Assembly (NCBI GenBank): GCA_016292335.1
Contig: JAECRX010000222.1
Location: 1 to 5,403, forward strand
Direction of reading: 5' to 3'
DNA length: 5,403 bases
Source of the DNA: Candidatus Sifarchaeum subterraneum
GTDB lineage: Archaea > Asgardarchaeota > Sifarchaeia > Sifarchaeales > Sifarchaeaceae
Shown: positions 1 through 4,416 of the stretch, piece by piece
Position numbering within the stretch: position 1 is the first letter of the stretch
Layout of the letters: each line of letters opens with the position of its first letter
Program-made: the position numbers and the translations under genes
The notes under the pieces: generated by a model
What the model was told of the DNA's origin: nothing
The model's database searches: none
The model's input: the letters and a program-made list of their open reading frames with translations, nothing else

Positions 1-1
1 A

Positions 2-142
2 AACAAAAAGGTTCCCGGATTGAAACTGGTGGCTCCTGGGTTATCAATAAAAGTTCAAGGGATGAAAGGGCCAATTTTAGAGGGAGAGCTCCCTAAATGC
101 AAAGAGTTCGGAAACAAAATAGCAACTCAAATGAAAACTTGA
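2..142 (+). CDS. C-terminal tail of an unidentified protein, possibly flavodoxin-like (partial, 5' end outside window)
   Basis: Frame 2 is open from the window edge to a TGA at 140-142, giving 46 residues. The segment reads as real protein: a VAPGLSIKV stretch, then an acidic and charged part, then a likely amphipathic helix with LPKCKEFGNKIATQMKT at the end. The layout of a strand with 'PGL.IK', then 'E.L.KC.EFG..IA', resembles the last strand and helix of flavodoxin-type domains such as those at the end of A-type flavoproteins. That is a family-memory impression from a short tail, not a firm assignment. The other plus frames are closed here (frame 1 stops at 94-96). No clear oligo-T terminator follows; the first T run is five bases at 205-209. 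The metallo-beta-lactamase stub downstream has its own promoter, so the two are probably not one operon. Confidence 0.5.
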   Translation, partial: NKKVPGLKLVAPGLSIKVQGMKGPILEGELPKCKEFGNKIATQMKT

Positions 143-346
143 TCACCTATCTTCACTTACATTCCAAACAACGTTGCATACAAAGTGAAAGCTAAAAAAA
201 GATATTTTTCGAATATTTAATGTTACATTTGTTCTTTCCAACCAAATCTATCGGGAAACTTTGTAGAGTTTTGCCATAAATGCTATTCATCATATTTTGA
301 AGACTAATTCTAAAGGATCGTTATTCGCTTATAGTAGTTGCCTTTC

Positions 347-354
347 TTTATATA
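347..354 (+). promoter_or_regulatory. TATA box of the metallo-beta-lactamase stub
   Basis: TTTATATA is a near-perfect archaeal TATA element. It lies about 32-39 bases before the ATG at 386, so transcription starting about 25 bases downstream of the box would leave a very short leader containing the AGGTGA ribosome-binding site (373-378). The promoter appears intact although the gene behind it is not. It may now also feed the methyltransferase gene at 603. Confidence 0.55.
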
Positions 355-385
355 TTTTGGAGGATAAACCATAGGTGAATGGGAA

Positions 386-556
386 ATGAAAGAAGAAAAT
401 GTTACAGTGATTCTAATTTCTCCTGGTATAGTAACCGTCTATATTCTTCAAGGTACAAGGTCAATTCTGGTTGATACTGGTTATCCAGGAAGCGATTTAA
501 AAATTATGAAGAAATTTTCTAAGAATAGTATTGATCCTAAAGATATTTATGATTAA
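386..556 (+). pseudogene. Truncated metallo-beta-lactamase-fold hydrolase (N-terminal remnant)
   Basis: An ATG with AGGTGA seven bases upstream opens a 56-codon frame ending at TAA 554-556. The product contains GIVTVYILQG, then SILVDTGYPGSDLKI, then NSIDPKDIYD. This matches the opening of MBL-fold hydrolases: two strands, the conserved 'hLVDTG.PG' turn, a helix, and the 'IDP.DI' lead-in that normally runs directly into the strand carrying the HxHxDH metal-binding motif. Here the frame stops exactly before that motif, and I find no HxHxDH in any frame up to the next gene at 603. A complete enzyme is roughly 200 residues or more, so this is a non-catalytic stub, probably left by an internal or 3' deletion. 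The start signals look undamaged, so a short transcript or peptide is possible. It could alternatively serve as a short upstream ORF for the methyltransferase gene 46 bases downstream. Confidence 0.7.
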
Positions 557-588
557 TTTAGAAGGGTTAGCAAGAAATTTTTAAAGTA

Positions 589-595
589 AGGGGAT
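589..595 (+). promoter_or_regulatory. Ribosome-binding site supporting the TTG start at 603
   Basis: AGGGGAT differs by one base from AGGTGAT and sits seven bases before the TTG at 603-605. The next in-frame candidate, ATG at 627, has no purine-rich site before it, so this element favours the TTG start. Confidence 0.5.
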
Positions 596-602
596 AGAAC
601 AA

Positions 603-1151
603 TTGAAATCGAGTCATAATAGTAGTATGGGCGAGGAGTTACCTCACGCACATCTGTTGCACTTTATCTCTGTTTTAGTGTTCATAGTAGTATTGATTTT
701 AGATTATTTTGTCTTTAAATTCTCAATTGGACTTTCAAGCGTTATCCCGTTGTGGATCAGAATAATATTGTTTCTTGTCGTGTTGACATTCGCCCTCGTG
801 TTAATGGGAACAGCGCACAAAGTTTTATTTGGTGGGTTATTTTATACTGAACAGCACGAGCCATCAACTCTAGTAACTACTGGAGTTTTTGCTCACGTTC
901 GGCATCCCATGTATCTCGGAATCCTTTTGATATATCTTGCATTTATCCTTGTGACAATGTCAATTATTTCCATTATCCCATGGATTTTAATTATTGTTCT
1001 TTATGATAAAATGGCAACCTATGAAGAGCAATCTCTCGAAAAAATATTTGCAGAGGAGTATTCAGAATATAAAAACCGAGTACCGAAGTGGATTCCCCGA
1101 TTATCGTCGTCCAAAAAAAATAATGATAAAAATCCCAGTAACATGACCTAG
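603..1151 (+). CDS. Isoprenylcysteine carboxyl methyltransferase (ICMT)/PEMT-like membrane methyltransferase
   Basis: This 182-residue protein has hydrophobic segments at about 18-39 and 47-70 and a long or double one at about 104-134. The family signature is clear. TTGVFAHVRHPMYLG at 92-106 carries the R-H-P-x-Y-x-G core, and the end of the membrane domain has E141-E142 followed by EEYSEYKNRVPKWIP at 151-165, the usual 'EY..Y..RVP.WIP' element. These parts bind S-adenosylmethionine and a lipophilic substrate in the family. Eukaryotic members methylate the carboxyl group of prenylated cysteines; many prokaryotic relatives have unknown hydrophobic substrates. The last 15 residues are polar and rich in Lys and Asn. 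TTG 603 is chosen for its ribosome-binding site; ATG 627 would remove eight residues without touching a domain. The gene ends in an oligo-T run and is convergent with the GTPase operon. The fold and family are fairly sure, the substrate is unknown. Confidence 0.85.
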   Translation: MKSSHNSSMGEELPHAHLLHFISVLVFIVVLILDYFVFKFSIGLSSVIPLWIRIILFLVVLTFALVLMGTAHKVLFGGLFYTEQHEPSTLVTTGVFAHVRHPMYLGILLIYLAFILVTMSIISIIPWILIIVLYDKMATYEEQSLEKIFAEEYSEYKNRVPKWIPRLSSSKKNNDKNPSNMT

Positions 1152-1152
1152 A

Positions 1153-1163
1153 TTTTCTTTTTT
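1153..1163 (+). terminator. Oligo-T terminator after the methyltransferase gene
   Basis: TTTTCTTTTTT begins two bases after the stop codon, with no strong hairpin before it. T-rich tracts in the non-template strand are the usual archaeal termination signal. Confidence 0.55.
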
Positions 1164-1172
1164 AATATCAAG

Positions 1173-1304
1173 TTATTTAATTACATTTCTTTTAATATAG
1201 GCACAGATTTGTTCAGTTAATTTTTCATATTCTTGAAATTTAAACCAATAAGATGCTCACACGAAGAGTTGGATGATTATATTATATAAATGAGTTAATT
1301 CCAT
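1173..1304 (-). pseudogene. Decayed fragment of a paralogue of the longin-like gene
   Basis: Positions 1211-1269 match 1621-1679, inside the longin-like gene, at 53 of 59 bases without gaps and in the same orientation. On the minus strand the fragment reads LFV, stop, ASYWFKFQEYEKLTEQI, against LFVRASHRFKFQEYAKLAELI in the intact gene. The stop TGA (1257-1259) corresponds to an AGA arginine codon in the intact copy, one base change. Downstream of it the frame stays open for 27 codons to a TAA at 1173-1175 and has its own tail, so it is not simply a tandem duplicate of the intact gene's 3' end. Upstream the frame is open to an ATG at 1302-1304, but similarity fades and no ribosome-binding site is seen. 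The longin N-terminal part and the helix-hairpin-helix-like tail are absent. It is best read as the relic of a second, diverged copy that once followed the intact one. Confidence 0.75.
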
Positions 1305-1342
1305 TCAAAGAAGTTCCCGAACTAGAGAGAATACGAGCGAAT

Positions 1343-1924
1343 CTAATCAACAAGTAGTTTTTTGCATCCAAGATATAGCTTTCGGGATCTTTTTTCTCCT
1401 AATCCCCTTATCTGACCGACAGGAAGAATATCTTTCTCGTAGGCCTCCACATATTTCTCTGCTGAATTTATTGAGTGTTCGACAAGTCCTTCAATGACAG
1501 AATATGGTATTCCTTTTACATCACCCGCTACTAATTCAATGGGGATTCCTGTTATTTGATCTTCGGCGATAGTTGGAGATTTTTGAGAAATGCTCCCTAG
1601 ATTAAGATGGGTTAGTATCAGTTCAGCTAATTTTGCATATTCTTGAAATTTAAAGCGATGAGATGCTCTCACGAAGAGTAAAATCAATTTATGTGTATCG
1701 ACCCGGTAAGCGACAACTTCAAAGTTCTCATATAAAACTGCCATCGGTTTTGTATTACCATTACCACCGTTGAACATTACATAAAGATTGATAAGTAATT
1801 GATCCATGTAGTCAGCATTCCAATCGTTGTTCCTGTTAAATTCTCTTTTCCATTTAACCACAGGACCTCGTAAAGGGTCGAAGTCTAAGTATACAATTGC
1901 CATCAGATCTTCTTCAGACAACAT
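1343..1924 (-). CDS. Longin/roadblock-like small-GTPase partner with helix-hairpin-helix-like C-terminus
   Basis: From the ATG at 1922-1924 the protein is 193 residues. The first 110 or so fit a longin-type profilin-like fold: strand MAIVYLDFDPLRGPVVKW with the 'F...GP' turn, a helix (DYMDQLLINLYVMFNGG), a sheet half (PMAVLYENFEVVAYRV, then HKLILLFVRASHRF), and a long helix FQEYAKLAELILTHL. Such proteins bind small GTPases as regulators or membrane platforms. A linker follows, then a helical part ending in GQIRGLGEKRSRKLY at about 170-184, which matches the h-x-G-h-G-x-x-x-S/A-x-x-L pattern of a helix-hairpin-helix motif. An in-frame GTG three codons earlier (1931-1933) would give 196 residues and a four-base overlap with the GTPase gene. 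The ATG is preferred because AGGTGA lies five bases before it, while the GTG is inside that site. Translation is therefore coupled to the GTPase gene. No signal peptide or membrane segment is seen. The fold assignment is by pattern, not search. Confidence 0.7.
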   Translation of the reverse strand: MLSEEDLMAIVYLDFDPLRGPVVKWKREFNRNNDWNADYMDQLLINLYVMFNGGNGNTKPMAVLYENFEVVAYRVDTHKLILLFVRASHRFKFQEYAKLAELILTHLNLGSISQKSPTIAEDQITGIPIELVAGDVKGIPYSVIEGLVEHSINSAEKYVEAYEKDILPVGQIRGLGEKRSRKLYLGCKKLLVD

Positions 1925-1929
1925 TTCAT

Positions 1930-1935
1930 TCACCT
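1930..1935 (-). promoter_or_regulatory. AGGTGA ribosome-binding site spanning the GTPase stop codon
   Basis: The site contains the TGA stop of the GTPase gene and is five bases before the ATG of the longin-like gene. Ribosomes finishing the first gene are thus placed directly at the second start, which suggests translational coupling of the two products. Confidence 0.65.
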
Positions 1936-2409
1936 GAATAGTTTAGAGAGAAGTTTTCTCAATAATTGAAGGAAATCACCCCTTTCACTGGGCTCAACGG
2001 CAACGAGAGGATAAGTTGGAACGTCAAGGACATTAGCAACCCTATCAGCACTCATAGCACCTTCTAAATCTTGCTTATTGGCTATTGCAAGAATGTTAAA
2101 GCTATCTTTCCGTTTTAACCACTCGATAATCATTTTACTCTGCAGTACATTTTGGGGTGTACTATCTGTGATCACAAAAATCAAAATGGAACCAGTGATA
2201 AACTGACTCCACATCGGTAAAAAATTCTTGTGTCCAGCCAGATCCCAAAGTGCAATTTCATGCTCTTCAAAAGAAATTCGCTTTAGGTCTAGTCCAATGG
2301 TAGGAAAATAATTCAGTCGTGGTTTCTTCCCTGAAATAAGCTCGATTAGAGTGGTTTTTCCTACTCGGGGATAACCTATAAACGAGATTTTGACTGGCTG
2401 GCCACTCAT
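1930..2409 (-). CDS. Arf/MglA-like small GTPase (Ras superfamily)
   Basis: A 159-residue single-domain G protein, close to the minimum length for the superfamily. G1 is GYPRVGKT (12-19). G2 is the PTIG threonine (T37), as in Arf. G3 is WDLAGH (55-60). G4 is NKQD (111-114), in the Arf-like context NKQDLEGAMSADRV. G5 is weak, VAV (136-138) in PLVAVEPSERGDF, reminiscent of MglA. His60 replaces the catalytic Gln of Ras, as in Sar1, and Pro14 sits at the Ras Gly12 position. There is no N-terminal amphipathic extension, no Gly2, no CaaX cysteine (the tail is LLSKLF-R) and no transmembrane segment, so membrane recruitment would need a partner. That partner is probably the longin-like protein encoded five bases downstream. 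The ATG at 2407-2409 is preceded by AAGGGAT, an acceptable ribosome-binding site. Expected activity is GTP binding and hydrolysis as a molecular switch. The cellular process is not shown by the sequence. Confidence 0.92.
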   Translation of the reverse strand: MSGQPVKISFIGYPRVGKTTLIELISGKKPRLNYFPTIGLDLKRISFEEHEIALWDLAGHKNFLPMWSQFITGSILIFVITDSTPQNVLQSKMIIEWLKRKDSFNILAIANKQDLEGAMSADRVANVLDVPTYPLVAVEPSERGDFLQLLRKLLSKLFR

Positions 2410-2432
2410 ATGAATCCCTTCCCTTCAACACA

Positions 2433-2517
2433 ACATAAATCTATATCTGTAAGTCCCCCTCTTTATCACAATTACATCATAATCTCATCTGGGGAACTTA
2501 AAAAACGACATAAATCT
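2433..2517. repeat. Direct repeat pair ACATAAATCT in the GTPase operon promoter region
   Basis: ACATAAATCT occurs at 2433-2442 and 2508-2517, 75 bases apart. The match extends to 16 bases with two mismatches (C[A/G]ACATAAATCT[A/G]TAT). Each copy lies at a TATA-like element, so they may be operator sites or the trace of a duplicated promoter. Confidence 0.45.
2441..2448 (-). promoter_or_regulatory. Possible proximal TATA-like element for the GTPase operon
   Basis: On the minus strand AGATATAG lies 32-39 bases before the GTPase ATG, the distance expected for a nearly leaderless transcript. Its match to the archaeal consensus is weaker than that of the distal element at 2519-2526, so it may be a secondary promoter or unused. 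Confidence 0.3.
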
Positions 2518-2518
2518 G

Positions 2519-2526
2519 TATTTATA
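2519..2526 (-). promoter_or_regulatory. Probable TATA box of the GTPase-longin operon
   Basis: The minus strand reads GGATATAAATACAG, with the core TATAAATA. Initiation about 25 bases downstream would give a leader of roughly 85 bases before the GTPase ATG. The box abuts one copy of the direct repeat ACATAAATCT (2508-2517), whose other copy (2433-2442) overlaps the proximal TATA-like element. Confidence 0.45.
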
Positions 2527-2596
2527 TCCACTCCCCTTCTTCTCTTTTAAAAACTTGTAATACCCTAAACTATACGCCGATAACATTTATCGTCCC

Positions 2597-2710
2597 TTAC
2601 GAGTCATCTGGAACTATTTCAAGCGTCGGACTTTCACGGATAGCCCGTCTCATGTACAAGAAAGTACCACGAGTGAGATACTCGTAGTATTCCGTTATTG
2701 CATGGTAATT
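2597..2710 (-). other. Unrecognised 37-codon open frame, possible gene remnant
   Basis: Between in-frame stops at 2711-2713 and 2597-2599 the minus strand is open for 37 codons. The peptide includes EYYEYLTRGTFLYMRRAIRE and ends TLEIVPDDS. Its mix of aromatic, basic and acidic residues looks protein-like, but there is no good start codon near the beginning (the first ATG is the Met of FLYM) and no ribosome-binding site. It could be the C-terminal remnant of a lost gene or chance. I do not recognise a family. Confidence 0.25.
2665..2689. repeat. Inverted repeat (hairpin)
   Basis: Arms TAC-c-ACGAGT (2665-2674) and ACTCGT-a-GTA (2680-2689) pair over nine positions with one mismatch, around a five-base loop GAGAT. 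It lies inside the open frame at 2597-2710, so the symmetry may be incidental. It is not followed by a T run on either strand. Confidence 0.4.
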
Positions 2711-2760
2711 TTATTCAATATAGCAACCTCTATAAGAATTGAAAATAGAGCTAGAAACGA

Positions 2761-2774
2761 GGAAACTAGTTTCC
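2761..2774. repeat. Perfect 14-base palindrome in the antiporter-GTPase spacer
   Basis: GGAAACTAGTTTCC is its own reverse complement. A direct repeat CGAGGAAAC (2758-2766 and 2792-2800) overlaps its left arm. The symmetry suits a dimeric DNA-binding protein, but the site is about 350 bases upstream of the GTPase start and about 140 bases beyond the antiporter stop, so its target gene is unclear. Confidence 0.4.
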
Positions 2775-2822
2775 CAGCTTGCGATTGAAGCCGAGGAAAC
2801 GAAATTATAGTAGACCATTGAG

Positions 2823-2829
2823 AAAAAAA
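2823..2829 (-). terminator. Oligo-T run downstream of the antiporter gene
   Basis: The minus strand has seven consecutive T residues about 85 bases after the antiporter stop, preceded by a shorter T-rich stretch (CTTTTATTTTG, about 2891-2901). Either could end the antiporter transcript before the GTPase operon. Confidence 0.4.
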
Positions 2830-2912
2830 TCAAGATATTTCATTTGGTGCCCGCAATTTGGATATGCCACAGTTGGTAAAACACGTGGCAAAATAAAAGA
2901 GCTATATGCTGG

Positions 2913-4100
2913 TTATACACTCTCCTCTGCAGGACTAGTAAGTTCAGCAAATTCGGGGATACGAGGGGCTAGGAATCTAATTATGAAGGGAGCTATCAAA
3001 ACAGTGACTATAGACAAGACAACTATACTAACTTGAAGGCTGGGGTCCAAAATACCCAACTCTAAGGCGATAAATGCTACAACCAGTGTAGTGGAGAGCT
3101 GAGGCATAGAAGCGGCACCAATTAGGGCGCTCGTCTTTCCCGAGAAGCCGATGAGGCGGCCGGCTACATAGCCACTTAATAACTTAGACGCGATTAACCC
3201 TCCAATTATCACCGCAGTCAATATCAGAGCATTACTTACATTGAGAAATACAGTTAGATCTGTTTCAATCCCTATCTCTAATAAGAAAATAGGGATGAAA
3301 ATACCGTAGCTAAGAGCGTGAAGTTTATTCTCAATTCGATGATGTTTAATGGTATCTGAAAGGATGAAGCCAACGAGAAATCCGGCTATGATGGCGTGCA
3401 TACCTAGAAATTCGAAAAGAACAGCTACTGCAACGGTTACGATTACAACAAACTGAAGCTCCTCCTCAAACCTTTCGCGATTCCTTTCTTTGAAAAACCA
3501 CTCTTCGAACTTAGGCAAGATGCTCTTAAGACCAATTACGGAAAAAACAACTAAAGTGATGAAAATCGGTAGGGACAGGGCGGTTGTGGGGTCTGCTGTC
3601 TGAAAGATCATGGATAAGATAAATAGGCTTCCTATATCCTCAATTATAGTGGCTCCTATGATAACGGCACCAACATCCGTGGATATCAAACCCTTAGCCT
3701 CTAAAGATGGAATTATCACTGCTATGGAAGAGGAAACAAAAATTGTTCCAATAATTATGGCAGTTAAGAACTCATAGCCAAAAAGGAAGGCTACAGTAAA
3801 ACCTACAAGGGCAGGAATGGCACCGTTCATAATAGCCAGAATTAACACTTTCTTCTCCATTTGAGTTAAAATGTCTGTTTTCACTTCCATACCAGCCATG
3901 AACATTAGAAAGACAGCACCTATTGAACCCAAAAATAATATGGGAGGTGTCAGCTGAATTAGGTTAAGACCTAAGGGGCCAATAACAATCCCCGCCACTA
4001 TTAAGGCCACAACATATGGTAGATGAAGCCTCTTAAAGACCTCCGAGAAAAAAAGACCAGATCCCAATATTATGAAAAACACAATATAGTCACTCTGCAA
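2913..4100 (-). CDS. CPA2/Kef-type cation:proton antiporter, membrane domain only
   Basis: A 395-residue hydrophobic protein with about 11-13 membrane segments filling a Na_H_Exchanger domain. Family landmarks, numbered from the TTG start, are: the first-helix GIVIGPLGLNLI (about 37-48); FLMFMAGMEVKTDIL (64-78), the 'GhE.k.' loop; SSSIAVIIPSLEAKG (123-137), the first unwound helix; IIEDIGSLFIL (152-162), with the ion-binding acidic pair as E154-D155; LGMHAIIAGFLVGFILSDT (232-250); IFIPIFLLEIGIETDL (267-282); and Lys306 in GGLIASKLL, where NapA-like exchangers carry a conserved lysine. It should exchange Na+ or K+ for H+ across the cytoplasmic membrane. There is no TrkA-N/RCK domain; the tail after the last helix is about 18 polar residues. 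TTG 4098-4100 is preferred as start because AGGTGA ends five bases before it. The GTG at 4107-4109, three codons earlier, lies within that site and would give 398 residues. Ion specificity cannot be read. Confidence 0.88.
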   Translation of the reverse strand: MQSDYIVFFIILGSGLFFSEVFKRLHLPYVVALIVAGIVIGPLGLNLIQLTPPILFLGSIGAVFLMFMAGMEVKTDILTQMEKKVLILAIMNGAIPALVGFTVAFLFGYEFLTAIIIGTIFVSSSIAVIIPSLEAKGLISTDVGAVIIGATIIEDIGSLFILSMIFQTADPTTALSLPIFITLVVFSVIGLKSILPKFEEWFFKERNRERFEEELQFVVIVTVAVAVLFEFLGMHAIIAGFLVGFILSDTIKHHRIENKLHALSYGIFIPIFLLEIGIETDLTVFLNVSNALILTAVIIGGLIASKLLSGYVAGRLIGFSGKTSALIGAASMPQLSTTLVVAFIALELGILDPSLQVSIVVLSIVTVLIAPFIIRFLAPRIPEFAELTSPAEESV

Positions 4101-4105
4101 ACGTC

Positions 4106-4111
4106 TCACCT
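4106..4111 (-). promoter_or_regulatory. AGGTGA ribosome-binding site deciding the antiporter start
   Basis: AGGTGA is five bases before TTG 4098-4100. The GTG at 4107-4109 that lengthens the frame is part of this site, the same arrangement as at the longin-like gene. Confidence 0.5.
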
Positions 4112-4143
4112 TTCTTAGTTTTTTTCATGCATACGTGAGAAAT

Positions 4144-4153
4144 TAGATAAATA
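4144..4153 (-). promoter_or_regulatory. Candidate TATA box of the antiporter gene
   Basis: The minus strand reads TATTTATCTA, an imperfect archaeal TATA element, about 45-55 bases before the TTG start. Initiation about 25 bases downstream would leave a leader of about 20 bases that includes the ribosome-binding site. Confidence 0.35.
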
Positions 4154-4169
4154 CACGCGCACAACACAT

Positions 4170-4265
4170 TCACGGCCATCCGTCCTTTTCACTGCCTCCT
4201 GTTGTAAGCGTCTCTAAATAATTCTTGATTGATTTATCAAAAAATTTGGCATCAATATGTCCCAT
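4170..4265 (-). CDS. Possible small ORF of 31 residues, function unknown
   Basis: From ATG 4263-4265 to TGA 4170-4172 the frame gives MGHIDAKFFDKSIKN and ends TGGSEKDGWP. The polar composition is more protein-like than the AT-rich spacer would suggest. An in-frame TAG directly precedes the ATG, and the frame upstream of that TAG is open for 34 codons to an ATG at 4368-4370. No good ribosome-binding site is seen (only GGAATAG). It may be a remnant with an acquired stop, a genuine small protein, or chance. Confidence 0.2.
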   Translation of the reverse strand: MGHIDAKFFDKSIKNYLETLTTGGSEKDGWP

Positions 4266-4375
4266 CTATTCCAAACATGGATACGTCTTAGTATAAGTTA
4301 TTGCAAGTTTTAACCGCACATATAATAATGTTCTCTTATTAATGCTCCACACGAAAAATAGTATATCCATAATTA

Positions 4376-4388
4376 GCGATTAAATCGC
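4376..4388. repeat. 13-base palindrome downstream of the LRR gene
   Basis: GCGATT-A-AATCGC has six-base perfect arms around one central base. The spacer is too short for a hairpin loop, so a protein-binding site is more likely than a terminator. It lies about 30 bases past the LRR stop codon. Confidence 0.3.
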
Positions 4389-4416
4389 AAAATTAAGAGT
4401 ATCATGGAGCTTTCCA

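Larger units (their letters stand above)
2410..2912. other. Spacer of about 500 bases between the antiporter and the GTPase operon
   Basis: No convincing complete gene is present. The right end holds an oligo-T run serving the antiporter transcript, the left 120 bases hold the GTPase operon promoter elements, and the middle has a hairpin (2665-2689), a 14-base perfect palindrome (2761-2774) and an unrecognised open frame (2597-2710, minus). The base composition of 2580-2700 looks richer in G and C than the flanks, more like coding than spacer DNA, which fits a decayed gene. No tRNA or other structured RNA was recognised. Confidence 0.6.
4101..4416. other. Spacer between the LRR gene and the antiporter gene
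   Basis: About 316 bases without a confident gene. On the minus strand it contains, in order after the LRR stop, a 13-base palindrome (4376-4388), an open frame of 34 codons ended by TAG and continued in the same frame by an ATG and 31 more codons (4170-4370), and the antiporter promoter and ribosome-binding site. No oligo-T run longer than four directly follows the LRR stop, so read-through toward the antiporter is possible. Confidence 0.55.

Noticed and set aside
192..293. A 33-codon minus-strand frame starting with MMNSIYGKTL
   Set aside because: No ribosome-binding site, low-complexity AT-rich end, and length within chance for this composition.
1281..1290. TTTATATAAT on the minus strand, a perfect-looking TATA box
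   Set aside because: Initiation from it would begin inside the decayed longin fragment with no usable gene downstream. In this AT-rich spacer a chance match is likely, or it is the fossil of a former promoter.
1312..1323. Short inverted repeat AGTTC-CC-GAACT after the longin-like gene, as a terminator
   Set aside because: Two-base loop, five-base arms and no T run follow it.
1930..1950. A CaaX prenylation signal at the GTPase C-terminus
   Set aside because: The protein ends LLSKLFR and has no cysteine in the tail.
2779..3036. An 85-codon plus-strand frame from a TTG start, with FIWCPQFGYATVGKTRGKI
   Set aside because: Its second half lies antisense to the conserved end of the antiporter gene and it has no convincing ribosome-binding site. 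The zinc-ribbon resemblance fails because there is only one cysteine where CxxC would be needed.
4089..4128. A short leader ORF (MKKTKKGETFAE) overlapping the antiporter start in another frame
   Set aside because: Twelve codons, no ribosome-binding site of its own; the Lys-rich part simply reflects the A-rich leader and the AGGTGA site.
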